A DNA stretch of 51,850 nt from BS750m-G4 sp964472195 (GTDB taxonomy: Bacteria > Bacteroidota > Ignavibacteria > Tepidaquicellales > Tepidaquicellaceae). This document shows positions 8,665 to 16,598 of the stretch, in pieces. The DNA lies in the NCBI GenBank assembly GCA_964472195.1, contig CAYYJH010000008.1:1-51850 (forward strand), in the 5' to 3' direction. Each line of letters begins with the position of its first letter. The first letter of the stretch is position 1. The notes beneath the pieces were generated by a model. It made no database searches. It had not been told where the DNA came from and saw only the letters and a program-made list of their open reading frames with translations. Both the position numbers and the translations under genes were made by a program.

Positions 8665-8702
8665 GTAGGCGGGCAAGTCGTTCTGTTCGCCTGCTTTTTT
8701 TT
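8665..8702 (+). terminator. Terminator of miniprotein cassette 1
   Basis: GTAGGCGGGC (8665-8674) pairs with GTTCGCCTGC (8685-8694) over ten positions, including three G-U pairs, and is followed by eight Ts. The second cassette has a hairpin of the same design with compensating base changes. Confidence 0.75.
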
Positions 8703-8908
8703 ATTATGTATGTGTGCTTCAGTTTAAAACGCATGCCAAAAAGTTCAAAGCGTTCACAAATAAAGTGTAATTACTTCAACAATTTTAGTATCATAGCAAT
8801 AGCACTTTGCCTACACAAATTTCATATATCAGCCTACAGACAATTAATAAGATAATCATTAATTTTGTTCAGAAATAAATTTTGTAATAATAATTTTAAA
8901 AGTATAAA

Positions 8909-9016
8909 ATGAAACATCAAAGAAATACAAAGACAAACAAATCAAATTTTAATCTTTCGTGTATGGCTTTGCTGGTTGTCCTCTTTGTTGTGTTGATTGC
9001 CGGATTTATGGTTTAA
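8909..9016 (+). CDS. 35-residue C-tail membrane miniprotein, copy 2
   Basis: ATG 8909 to TAA 9016, the same length as copy 1. The polar basic N-terminal half (MKHQRNTKTNKSNFN) is followed by LSC and a C-terminal hydrophobic segment (MALLVVLFVVLIAGFMV). About 14 of 35 positions are identical to copy 1, and the remaining changes in the membrane segment are conservative, as expected for a coding gene under selection. No good ribosome binding site is visible, and a possible -7 box (TAATTTTA, 8891-8898) is so close that the message could be nearly leaderless. Function unknown. Confidence 0.65.
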   Translation: MKHQRNTKTNKSNFNLSCMALLVVLFVVLIAGFMV

Positions 9017-9108
9017 AACATTGATACAAATATGTATTACAACATAAAGAGTTTTTAATTTAAAAGGAGTATTCAAAAAGTTTTAAGTAGCAATTTAGAT
9101 TTACCCCC

Positions 9109-9140
9109 TTTACCCTATGCTGAAAAGAAGAAATAAGAAA
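9109..9140 (+). repeat. Conserved box, copy 2
   Basis: Second copy of the box at 8632-8664: TTTACCCTATGCTGAAAAGA is identical, and the A/G-rich continuation differs by one substitution and one deleted base. Similarity extends upstream as AGTA-GCAA-TAGATTT (9086-9102), so about 85 bp are recognisably duplicated. Confidence 0.6.
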
Positions 9141-9170
9141 GCAGACGGACGCCTTGTTCGTCTGCTTTTT
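9141..9170. terminator. Terminator of miniprotein cassette 2, possibly bidirectional
   Basis: GCAGACGGAC (9141-9150), loop GCCTT, GTTCGTCTGC (9156-9165), then TTTTT. Ten pairs, one of them G-U. On the minus strand the hairpin is followed by TTTCTTATTTC, so it may also stop transcription from the 9234-9884 gene. Confidence 0.75.
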
Positions 9171-9233
9171 AATTATGGAAGCCGAATAAATATGTTATCT
9201 TATTTTGGAGTTCTGAGTTAAAAATATAACTAT

Positions 9234-9884
9234 TCAATCAATTTCCATATAACCAAGATCATAATCGGAAACATCAAAATTACCTTTTAACTCATATTTT
9301 ACATTAGTGTATTTCAAATCATCATTAATTACTTCTCCACTAAATGTGCACGACATGTTTAGTTCGTTAATTTTTATATTAAATTCTGTAACATACATTT
9401 CGAACGATTTGAAATGCACATAGTCAATGTGTGTCGTGGCTCGTTTAAATCTTCTCTGCAGTTCAACATTAGGTGTAATGAAGTTCTCAATCCTATCGCT
9501 CCATATTCCTTCAAAATCTTTTTCAGTAAGCTTAAAAGGCAATTCTGGAATTTCGTATTCGACACTTTTGCTTTTAGGATACATTTTAAATCTATCACAG
9601 GATGGAAGTTTGAAACTTAATCTAAGTTTTGTATATTCGACCATTACTGCTTCGAATTCTACAAATAATCCATCGTATGCTCCTGTCATAATGTATGCAC
9701 CCGTTAAACTCAGTGTATAATCACCGGTTTCTATTTTACCATTACTTTCTAAACTTGTATCAGCAATGCTTAACGTAAAGACTGCTTCATTAATAATTTC
9801 CCTTTGGGTATTTTTTGTGATACCAGAACAATTTATGATAGAAGTAGTGAGTAAAAAATTAAGGACTAATATTTGAACAAACAT
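9234..9884 (-). CDS. Predicted lipoprotein or secreted protein of unknown function
   Basis: 216 residues. A short N-terminal hydrophobic stretch (FVQILVLNFLLTTSI) ends in INCSG, a plausible lipobox with the cysteine at about 19. The body alternates charged and hydrophobic residues and looks beta-rich (GDYTLSLTGAYIMTGAYDGLFVEFEAV). No domain is recognised. It lies 41 bp downstream of the M1 peptidase gene on the same strand, so the two may form an operon. The start at 9884 gives the best signal peptide. Confidence 0.65.
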   Translation of the reverse strand: MFVQILVLNFLLTTSIINCSGITKNTQREIINEAVFTLSIADTSLESNGKIETGDYTLSLTGAYIMTGAYDGLFVEFEAVMVEYTKLRLSFKLPSCDRFKMYPKSKSVEYEIPELPFKLTEKDFEGIWSDRIENFITPNVELQRRFKRATTHIDYVHFKSFEMYVTEFNIKINELNMSCTFSGEVINDDLKYTNVKYELKGNFDVSDYDLGYMEID

Positions 9885-9925
9885 TTCTTTTTATTTATTG
9901 AAAAAATATGTTTTCTATATATTGT

Positions 9926-11818
9926 TTAGTTTCTTATTTTAAAAGTGTTGTTCTTTTTGTTTACATCCGGAATTATAGAACTGCCTATCTCAACTAATTC
10001 GATTTTAAAATCAATGTCTTTCTCTATTGTTATTTGACTTACACCATTCTTCCAGATTGATGCATCTTTATGAATGACTATCTCTGATAGATCTTCTGCA
10101 ATTAATTTAAGTTCGACAGGAATTGGCAGCGCCCCAATTTTTTCAATGATAACTTTGACTTCATTGCCCGATGTTTTTACATCTTTAATAGAAAGGTCAG
10201 GATAACCTCTCTCAAAAAACCAGGGCTTCCAAAACCAGTCTAAGTTTTCCCCCGTAACGTTATTAAAAGTAAAGAAGAGGTCATAAGGAATAGGGTGTTT
10301 TCCATTCCATCTTTTAATATATTCTCTCAAAGTATTTTCAAAGATTTCATCTCCAAGAATGTCACTCAGCAAGATAAATGCAACTGCTGGTCTGAAATAA
10401 GATGCAGTCCCAAGTGTTGGGTAATCGAGCAGGTTTGATGGTATCATCATTGGCATTTCCATTTCATTTCCTGCTTCAAGCAAATAACTGAACACATTAC
10501 GAAATCTTTGATTATTATTTTCAGCGAGGCTGTCTTGTATATTTAAGGGAAGTACCTGTGCTAAACCCTCATCCATCCATCCGTACTTTCTCTCATTTGT
10601 TCCAACGTAAAACGGAAAATAAGTGTGAGATATTTCGTGCGATGTAACATTAACAGTCGATGATCTGCTAAACCTCGAACCATCATTTGCCATCATAGGA
10701 TATTCCATTCCACCCGATCCATTAAAAACAGTAAAGCGATTATAGGGGAATGGAACAGCAGGAAAATCTTCTGACAGCATTTGTATCGAAACACGAGATA
10801 TTTCTGCAACTTTATAAAAATCTTCGGATTCGGGATTGTATGCCGTACTTATCAATACTTTGTTACCATTTGCAAGATTCAAACTTACAGCATCCCATAA
10901 GTAATGGTCGCTCATTGCAAAAGCGAAATCCGTAACATTATTAGCCTTGTAATGCCAGGTAATGTTCTCCGAAGATTTATTAAATATATTTCCGGTTTCA
11001 AGGTCATCAGTGGTTATGATGTTAATTACTGAATTTGATTCAAGGGCTTTGTTATATCTGGAAAAAAATTCAGGTGTTAATATGCTTTTTGGATTTTGCA
11101 GTGTTCCTGTTGCCCAGGTACAGATGTTATTTGGTATTGTAATCGTAACATCAAAACTCGAATAGTCATTATAGAATTCTTGCTCACCGGTGTAATTAAT
11201 TATATCCCATCCATCAATGTCATCATAGACAGAAATTTGCGGATACCAGTAAGCTATTAAGAATGTTGAAGGTCCATAGGTTCCCATTCTAATGTTTGAA
11301 CCTTTTGGAATGACAAAACTCCATTCAATTTCTATTTTAGCATTTTCTCCCGATGATAAAGGCTTTGGAAAATCAACAAAGAGATTTGTACCCGTCCTGT
11401 ATTGACTGGACGATTTTATTTCCTTCTTGTTAATAGTTAGTTTTTCAATCTTTACACCGTCGCTAAGTGCTTCTTTGTTCAGTGCCCTCATTCTTGCATT
11501 GCCGTATTTATTGATATCTTGATATAATCGAATTACAAGTTGATTTAGTACATCAGGACTATTATTATAAAACTTTATTTTCTCTGATCCTTTTAAAACT
11601 CTTGTTTCTGGATTTATACTTACTTCCATTTTATATTCCGATTTATTCTGCCAATACTTCGAACCTGCTTTCCCGTCGTATGAACGTGTTCCTTTATCGT
11701 ACGCTTTCTTTATGTTGAGTGGCATGTAAAGACTGCTTTGGGGATAGATAATTCCTGTCTGTAAAGAGAAAAGAAGAAATAAAAATAAATAGATAATTCT
11801 TATAATTGATTTAATCAT
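9926..11818 (-). CDS. Secreted M1-family zinc metallopeptidase
   Basis: 630 residues with a Sec signal (IIRIIYLFLFLLFSLQTGIIYPQ). The gluzincin zinc site is complete: HEISH at 394-398, with the third ligand at E417 in WMDEGLAQ, giving HExxH-x18-E. The upstream block GSGGMEYPMM corresponds to the GxMEN substrate motif of M1 aminopeptidases. The N-terminal beta domain (SEYKMEVSINPETRVLKGSEKIKFYNNS) is the usual M1 saddle. It probably acts on peptides in the periplasm or outside the cell. No T9SS sorting domain is seen at the C-terminus. Confidence 0.88.
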   Translation of the reverse strand: MIKSIIRIIYLFLFLLFSLQTGIIYPQSSLYMPLNIKKAYDKGTRSYDGKAGSKYWQNKSEYKMEVSINPETRVLKGSEKIKFYNNSPDVLNQLVIRLYQDINKYGNARMRALNKEALSDGVKIEKLTINKKEIKSSSQYRTGTNLFVDFPKPLSSGENAKIEIEWSFVIPKGSNIRMGTYGPSTFLIAYWYPQISVYDDIDGWDIINYTGEQEFYNDYSSFDVTITIPNNICTWATGTLQNPKSILTPEFFSRYNKALESNSVINIITTDDLETGNIFNKSSENITWHYKANNVTDFAFAMSDHYLWDAVSLNLANGNKVLISTAYNPESEDFYKVAEISRVSIQMLSEDFPAVPFPYNRFTVFNGSGGMEYPMMANDGSRFSRSSTVNVTSHEISHTYFPFYVGTNERKYGWMDEGLAQVLPLNIQDSLAENNNQRFRNVFSYLLEAGNEMEMPMMIPSNLLDYPTLGTASYFRPAVAFILLSDILGDEIFENTLREYIKRWNGKHPIPYDLFFTFNNVTGENLDWFWKPWFFERGYPDLSIKDVKTSGNEVKVIIEKIGALPIPVELKLIAEDLSEIVIHKDASIWKNGVSQITIEKDIDFKIELVEIGSSIIPDVNKKNNTFKIRN

Positions 11819-11964
11819 TTTTTATTTTCATGATTTTTAAAAGTTAAAACCTAAAATATCTATTTAGTGGTATATATTAAAGGGAGACTACATTACGAAG
11901 TACAACTTGATTTTTCTGCAATTTCTTAACGTTTCAAATCGTATCTATCTAAATAAAATGAAAC

Positions 11965-11995
11965 TTGTTTTTATGAAATTTTACATATAACTTTG
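11965..11995 (+). promoter_or_regulatory. Promoter of the membrane protein-HTH-CreD operon
   Basis: TTG (11965-11967), a 20-base spacer and TAACTTTG (11988-11995), a perfect match to the Bacteroidota -7 box TAnnTTTG. The predicted transcription start is close to 12002, about 30 bases before the ATG at 12031. Confidence 0.65.
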
Positions 11996-12006
11996 TACTA
12001 CAAAGT
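11990..12006. promoter_or_regulatory. 17-base palindromic operator over the promoter
   Basis: ACTTTGTACTACAAAGT is a perfect 8+1+8 inverted repeat that overlaps the last six bases of the -7 box and the predicted start site. A second, overlapping palindrome AAAGTACTTT follows at 12002-12011. The natural ligand is the HTH protein encoded by the second gene of the operon (12666-12965), giving autorepression. That link is inferred. Confidence 0.6.
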
Positions 12007-12030
12007 ACTTTCTAATACAACATTACTTAA

Positions 12031-12669
12031 ATGAATAATCAAAATGAACACCTCGAAACACTTTCCGAAATACGTACATTGATGGAAAGGTCTTCAAAAT
12101 TTCTTTCACTAAGTGGAATATCAGGAATTAGCGCCGGTATAATAGCTATAGTCGGTGTTGTTGCAGCGAGTATATATCAAGGATATAGTTTCTTTGAAAA
12201 AGCAAGGGTAAGTAAGTTATTAGATCCTGCTGGTGGTTTAAATACGGATTTCGTTTTATTTTTTTTGATAGATGCAATCTCTGTAATTATTCTTGTTTTG
12301 ACTGCTTCAGTTTTCTTTACAATACGGAAGGCGAAAAAAAGAAAACTTCCGGTTTGGGACCATTCTGCGAAAAGATTGGTCTGGGGTTTAATGATACATC
12401 TTGCTACCGGAGGAGCATTTTGTTTGATACTCGTGTATTACGGGGCAGTATTTCTTATCACACCCTCTATGTTAATATTTTATGGATTGTCATTAATTAA
12501 CGCAAGCAAGTTTACACATAACGAGATCGGAATATTAGGAGCAGGAGAAATATTGCTTGGAATTGTTGCAGCGTTTTTTGTTGGATACGGATTACTATTC
12601 TGGGCGATAGGATTTGGCTTATTTCACATTGTATACGGATCATTTATGTACTTTAAATACGAACGATGA
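12031..12669 (+). CDS. Integral membrane protein of a CreD-associated operon
   Basis: 212 residues with about six hydrophobic segments: near 30-50 (GISAGIIAIVGVVAASIY), 74-96, 115-140, 145-155, 168-185 and 188-205. The cytoplasmic N-terminus begins NNQNEHLETLSEIRTLMERSSKF. This kind of protein occurs next to small HTH regulators and CreD in Bacteroidota, but no enzymatic motif is seen. Its stop overlaps the ATG of the HTH gene by four bases (ATGA), which points to coupled translation. Function unknown. Confidence 0.8.
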   Translation: MNNQNEHLETLSEIRTLMERSSKFLSLSGISGISAGIIAIVGVVAASIYQGYSFFEKARVSKLLDPAGGLNTDFVLFFLIDAISVIILVLTASVFFTIRKAKKRKLPVWDHSAKRLVWGLMIHLATGGAFCLILVYYGAVFLITPSMLIFYGLSLINASKFTHNEIGILGAGEILLGIVAAFFVGYGLLFWAIGFGLFHIVYGSFMYFKYER

Positions 12670-12965
12670 AAGACATTATTCAGAATTTAAATAAAATGTT
12701 TGAAAACAGAATTCGGCTTGGTATAATGTCCGTTCTGCTGGTAAATGACCATGTTGATTTCAACACACTCAAGAAAATGCTAAACGTAACTGATGGCAAT
12801 CTTGCAAATCATGTAACAGCATTACAAAACAGGAATTACATAAAAGTCAAGAAACGATTTTTAGGCAAAAAGCCCAACACGATTTATTCTGTATCCTCGA
12901 GCGGTAAAAAGGCATTCCACTTTCATTTAAACGCTCTTGAAAAATTAATTAATACAGGAGGTTAG
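12666..12965 (+). CDS. Small winged-helix transcriptional regulator
   Basis: 99 residues, essentially one winged-helix domain of the HTH_27/MarR-like type. The motifs are FENRIRLGIMSVLLVNDHVDFNTLKKMLNVTDGNLANHVTALQNRNYIKVKKRF, with the recognition helix around TDGNLANHVTAL, followed by a wing containing KPNTIYSVSSSGKKAF. There is no ligand or sensor domain. It overlaps the preceding membrane protein gene by 4 bp and precedes creD, and probably binds the palindrome at 11990-12006. Relatives in Bacteroidota occur in the same three-gene setting. Confidence 0.85.
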   Translation: MKDIIQNLNKMFENRIRLGIMSVLLVNDHVDFNTLKKMLNVTDGNLANHVTALQNRNYIKVKKRFLGKKPNTIYSVSSSGKKAFHFHLNALEKLINTGG

Positions 12966-13032
12966 ATTCATTAAACTGTTACTGTTTTACTTTTTTAAAT
13001 TTAATTATTTCAAAATCTAAACACATTTTAAA

Positions 13033-14388
13033 ATGCAAAAGCAGTCTTCTTATGAGAGTTTTAATAAATGGATGAAAAACTCTATTACATTAAAACTTCT
13101 AATCATTGGTTTCCTGATAATAATACTTTTAATCCCATCCAAAATGATTGATTCTCTGATTCGGGAACGAGAATCAACTCGTGATAGCGCTATTGTTGAG
13201 GTCGGGTCTAAATGGGGCAAGATTCAGACAATTGCTGGACCGATACTTACTGTTCCTTATAACGACTTTATAAAAAATGAAGATGATAAGACAAAAGAAA
13301 AAATCAAATTTGCTCATTTTTTACCGGAGGAATTGAGTATCACAGGGAAAATTCGTCCGGAGAAACTAAACAGAGGAATATATGAGATAGTTGTGTATAA
13401 TTCAGAACTAATATTTGACGGAAGCTTTTCCCCTCCAAATTTTAAAGAATTAAACGTTAAAGAGAATGATTTCATTTGGGAAGAGGCATTTTTATCTGTT
13501 GGTATTACTGACATGCGAGGAATTAAAGAAAAGATTGAATTAAACTGGGATGATAAACGATTTCTTTTCAGTCCGGGTTTAGAATCGAGAGATATGTATC
13601 AATCGGGAGTAAGTGTGAGCGTACCAATTGATACGGTTAATATTAATGAAAAAAATAATATTTTTTCTTTTAATATAAATATCAATGGCAGTGAAGAGCT
13701 TAATTTTATTCCTTTGGGTAAAGAAACAAATGTTACTTTAAACTCACCCTGGAATAATCCTGGATTTGACGGTGCGTTTCTCCCGGATAAAAGAGAGATT
13801 ACCAATGATGGTTTTAATGCAGTCTGGAAAATACTTCATATGAACAGAACTTATCCTCAGCAATGGAAAGGGAATTGTTATAATATTGATGAATCAAAAT
13901 TTGGAGTTAGATTACTTTTCCCTGTTAACGAATACCAAAAGATAATGCGGTCATCTAAGTATTCAATATTGTTCATTTTTTTAACATTCCTGGTTTTCTT
14001 TTTCGTGGAAGTTATCAATAAAAAAAGAATTCACCCACTAAAATACCTTTTAGTAGGATTGGGATTAACGATTTTTTATACTCTTTTATTATCACTGACA
14101 GAGCATCTAAATTTCAATTATGCTTATCTTATTGCAAGCGTATCGATTATACTATTAATTACTTTATATTCAAAAAACTTCCTGGTTAGCAAATCACTGA
14201 CAATCTTAATGGGCGTAGTTCTGACGGTGTTGTATTTGTTTCTTTATTCCTTACTGCAATTACAGGATTATGCACTTTTGTTGGGAAGCATTGGACTGTT
14301 TATTGTGCTTGCGTTAGTGATGTATTTCTCGAGGAAGATTGACTATAATGATTCTGCTCCACCAGGTACAGATGATGGAGAACAATAG
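13033..14388 (+). CDS. creD: CreD family inner membrane protein
   Basis: 451 residues. One N-terminal membrane segment (LKLLIIGFLIIILLIPSKMI) is followed by a large extracytoplasmic domain of about 270 residues that starts with the family hallmark SLIRERESTRDSAIVEVGSKWGKIQTIAGPIL. A C-terminal bundle of about five membrane segments occupies residues 310-435. In Enterobacteria creD belongs to the CreBC regulon and affects envelope properties; its molecular role is unsettled. Here it is the third gene after the HTH regulator, without a recognisable two-component system, so control is probably by the HTH protein. Confidence 0.9.
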   Translation: MQKQSSYESFNKWMKNSITLKLLIIGFLIIILLIPSKMIDSLIRERESTRDSAIVEVGSKWGKIQTIAGPILTVPYNDFIKNEDDKTKEKIKFAHFLPEELSITGKIRPEKLNRGIYEIVVYNSELIFDGSFSPPNFKELNVKENDFIWEEAFLSVGITDMRGIKEKIELNWDDKRFLFSPGLESRDMYQSGVSVSVPIDTVNINEKNNIFSFNININGSEELNFIPLGKETNVTLNSPWNNPGFDGAFLPDKREITNDGFNAVWKILHMNRTYPQQWKGNCYNIDESKFGVRLLFPVNEYQKIMRSSKYSILFIFLTFLVFFFVEVINKKRIHPLKYLLVGLGLTIFYTLLLSLTEHLNFNYAYLIASVSIILLITLYSKNFLVSKSLTILMGVVLTVLYLFLYSLLQLQDYALLLGSIGLFIVLALVMYFSRKIDYNDSAPPGTDDGEQ

Positions 14389-14415
14389 TATTCATTCTGT
14401 ATGGTCAATTATATT

Positions 14416-14445
14416 TTGACAATTTATATAGACTGAATAATTTTT
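14416..14445 (+). promoter_or_regulatory. Promoter of the ktrB-ktrA genes
   Basis: TTGACA starts at 14416; TTG is followed by a 19-base spacer and TAATTTTT (14438-14445), one base from TAnnTTTG. It is placed 50 bp before the ATG at 14495. Confidence 0.4.
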
Positions 14446-14494
14446 CCATTTAATATGGAACAGAATTTATTTTATTTTGTGTCGACTCATATTT

Positions 14495-15856
14495 ATGCGT
14501 ATATTAAAGACACTTAATAGAATCATAATCGAAAAGCTTACAACTGCTCAAACTTTACTTTTCGGTTATCTGGGATTTATCTTAATTGGAACAATATTAT
14601 TAATGCTTCCAATTTCGAGCGTTGGGGATGAGTCTCTTTCTATAGTAGATGCTGTTTTCACGTCTGCATCTTCAATCTCAGGAACAGGCTTGATTGTTGT
14701 CGATACCGGTGGTTATTTTTCTTTGTTCGGACAGTTAGTAGTTTTAATGCTTATTCAGATTGGTAATGTTGGTTATATGCTTTTCTTCGCACTCGCTGTT
14801 TTGTTTTTTGGTGGCAGGCTTTCTATTCTAAATAAAATGATTATTAAAGAATCGATAAGTCATCATTCCAAATTAGATTTAAGGTTATTTATTAAGAAGG
14901 TATTCAAATATACACTTGTGATTGAAAGTGTATCAGCAGTGCTGTTGACATTTTTTTTTGTAGAACATTTTCCCCCAGGTGAGGCAATAAAGCAGGGGAT
15001 TTTTCACTCAATCTCCTCGTTTTGTACTGCTGGCTTTTCTTTGTTTAGTAATAGTCTGACTGATTTTAATGAAAATTATTATTTCAATTTTGTGATAATA
15101 GTGACATCATATGCTGGTTGTATAGGGTTCTTTGTAATGTACGATATATCACATTTCACAAAAGCACTCTTTAATAAAAAGAGAAGATACAGATTATCAA
15201 CACATTCCAAGATTGTACTAATAGTTTCTTTATCTATCTCAATATTTGGTATATTATTTATTTTACTATCAGAGAGTATAATAGGTCCGGGAAACGAAGG
15301 TGGAACGTTTTTAAAATCCTTTTTCCAATCAACCTCTGCTTCATTCACTGTTGGATTTAGCTCTGTTGATATCGGGAAATTAAATCAATCTTCATTATTA
15401 TATATAATCTTCGAAATGTTCATAGGAGCATCACCGAGTGGGACAGGGGGAGGAATTAAAACAACTGTTTTTGCTTTAATGGTCTTGTCCCTTATTACAT
15501 ATTTACGAGATAGAAAACATGTAAGTTTTTCTAAACGAACAATACCTTTGAATACGATTTCCCGGGCATTTTCTATTGTAATGCTCGCAGTTGTGTGGAT
15601 ATTTCTTTCTGTAATGATTTTAAATCTTACAGAAAACCAATTATTCTTGCACCTATTGTTTGAAGCAGCTTCAGCCCTGGGTAACGGAGGGATGTCGACT
15701 GGAATAACTTCAGATTTGTCAACCTTGGGGAAGTTAGTATTATCTACCTCTATGTTGATTGGTAGAGTAGGACCCCTAATCGTTGGATATTCAATTCTTG
15801 GGAAGCGAAGAGTTGCAGATTATGGTTTCCCGGATGCAAACATTTTAATTGTTTAA
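14495..15856 (+). CDS. ktrB: KtrB/TrkH-family potassium uptake channel subunit
   Basis: 453 residues from ATG 14495; an upstream TTG at 14477 would add six residues. Four repeats of the membrane-pore-membrane fold carry the selectivity loops: ASSISGTGLIVVDTGG, SSFCTAGFSLFSNSL, SASFTVGFSSVDIG and SALGNGGMSTGIT, each with the conserved filter glycine. The GASPSGTGGGIKTT stretch just after the third loop is the intramembrane gating region of KtrB. It takes up K+ (Na+-stimulated in KtrAB systems) across the inner membrane. The ktrA gene follows 15 bp later. Confidence 0.92.
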   Translation: MRILKTLNRIIIEKLTTAQTLLFGYLGFILIGTILLMLPISSVGDESLSIVDAVFTSASSISGTGLIVVDTGGYFSLFGQLVVLMLIQIGNVGYMLFFALAVLFFGGRLSILNKMIIKESISHHSKLDLRLFIKKVFKYTLVIESVSAVLLTFFFVEHFPPGEAIKQGIFHSISSFCTAGFSLFSNSLTDFNENYYFNFVIIVTSYAGCIGFFVMYDISHFTKALFNKKRRYRLSTHSKIVLIVSLSISIFGILFILLSESIIGPGNEGGTFLKSFFQSTSASFTVGFSSVDIGKLNQSSLLYIIFEMFIGASPSGTGGGIKTTVFALMVLSLITYLRDRKHVSFSKRTIPLNTISRAFSIVMLAVVWIFLSVMILNLTENQLFLHLLFEAASALGNGGMSTGITSDLSTLGKLVLSTSMLIGRVGPLIVGYSILGKRRVADYGFPDANILIV

Positions 15857-15871
15857 TAAATAAAAACAAAA

Positions 15872-16525
15872 ATGAAACAATTTGTCGTAATTGGTCTAGG
15901 TCGATTTGGTTTTAATCTTGCTAAAGCTTTATTTGATTTGGGCAACCAGGTTTTGGCTATGGATATAGACAAGAGATTAGTAGAAGATGCAAAAGATAAT
16001 GTCACAGATGCTATTATTGCAAATGCAATGGATTATAAAGCATTGTCAGAGTTTATAGATGACAATGTTGATACTGTCATTGTTGCGACTGCTACCGAAC
16101 TCGAAATGAGTGTTCTGACGGTTCTTTATTTAAAGGATCTCGGAGTAAATCATATTATAGCAAAAGCCAAAAACGATGATCATGGAAAGATACTAACAGC
16201 CTTAGGTGTTAATGATGTAATTTATCCTGAAAAAGACTTAGCAATACGTCTTGCAGAAAGACTTACTACATCAAGTCTTATATCTCATATACCTCTCGCT
16301 CCTGAATACAGTATATTTGAGATTGCAACCCCGGATAGTTTTATTGGAAAAACACTTGCGGAATTACAACTCAGGAATAAATACGGAATAAACGTAATAG
16401 GCATTAAAGATGTCCTGTATGATAAAATTGATATAGTGCCTGATCCGAATTATAAATTTGGTCCAGATACCGCTATGATAATACTCTGTAAAACCGATGA
16501 GTTTGCAGATTTAAAATTCAAGTGA
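15872..16525 (+). CDS. ktrA: KtrA/TrkA-family RCK regulatory subunit
   Basis: 217 residues, the single-RCK size of KtrA rather than the double-size E. coli TrkA. The N-terminal Rossmann fold has GLGRFG at 8-13 and the acidic residue D31 at the end of strand 2, expected for NAD(H)/ATP binding. A TrkA-C domain occupies about 140-217 (EIATPDSFIGKTLAELQLRNKYGINVIGI). It forms a cytoplasmic octameric ring that gates KtrB according to bound nucleotide. The pair is in one transcription unit. Confidence 0.93.
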   Translation: MKQFVVIGLGRFGFNLAKALFDLGNQVLAMDIDKRLVEDAKDNVTDAIIANAMDYKALSEFIDDNVDTVIVATATELEMSVLTVLYLKDLGVNHIIAKAKNDDHGKILTALGVNDVIYPEKDLAIRLAERLTTSSLISHIPLAPEYSIFEIATPDSFIGKTLAELQLRNKYGINVIGIKDVLYDKIDIVPDPNYKFGPDTAMIILCKTDEFADLKFK

Positions 16526-16598
16526 TAGAAATAACTTTGATTATTTTATACGAGTGTTTTTTCCATAAACTCTTCTAAATATTTTTTTGCTAAATGCT

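Noticed and set aside
8640..8855. 71-codon plus-strand ORF starting in the conserved box (MLKRGNKES...)
   Set aside because: It runs through the terminator hairpin and its T-run. The second box also opens MLKR...VRLLF in frame, but this follows from the conserved RNA elements, and the ORFs diverge completely after the hairpin.
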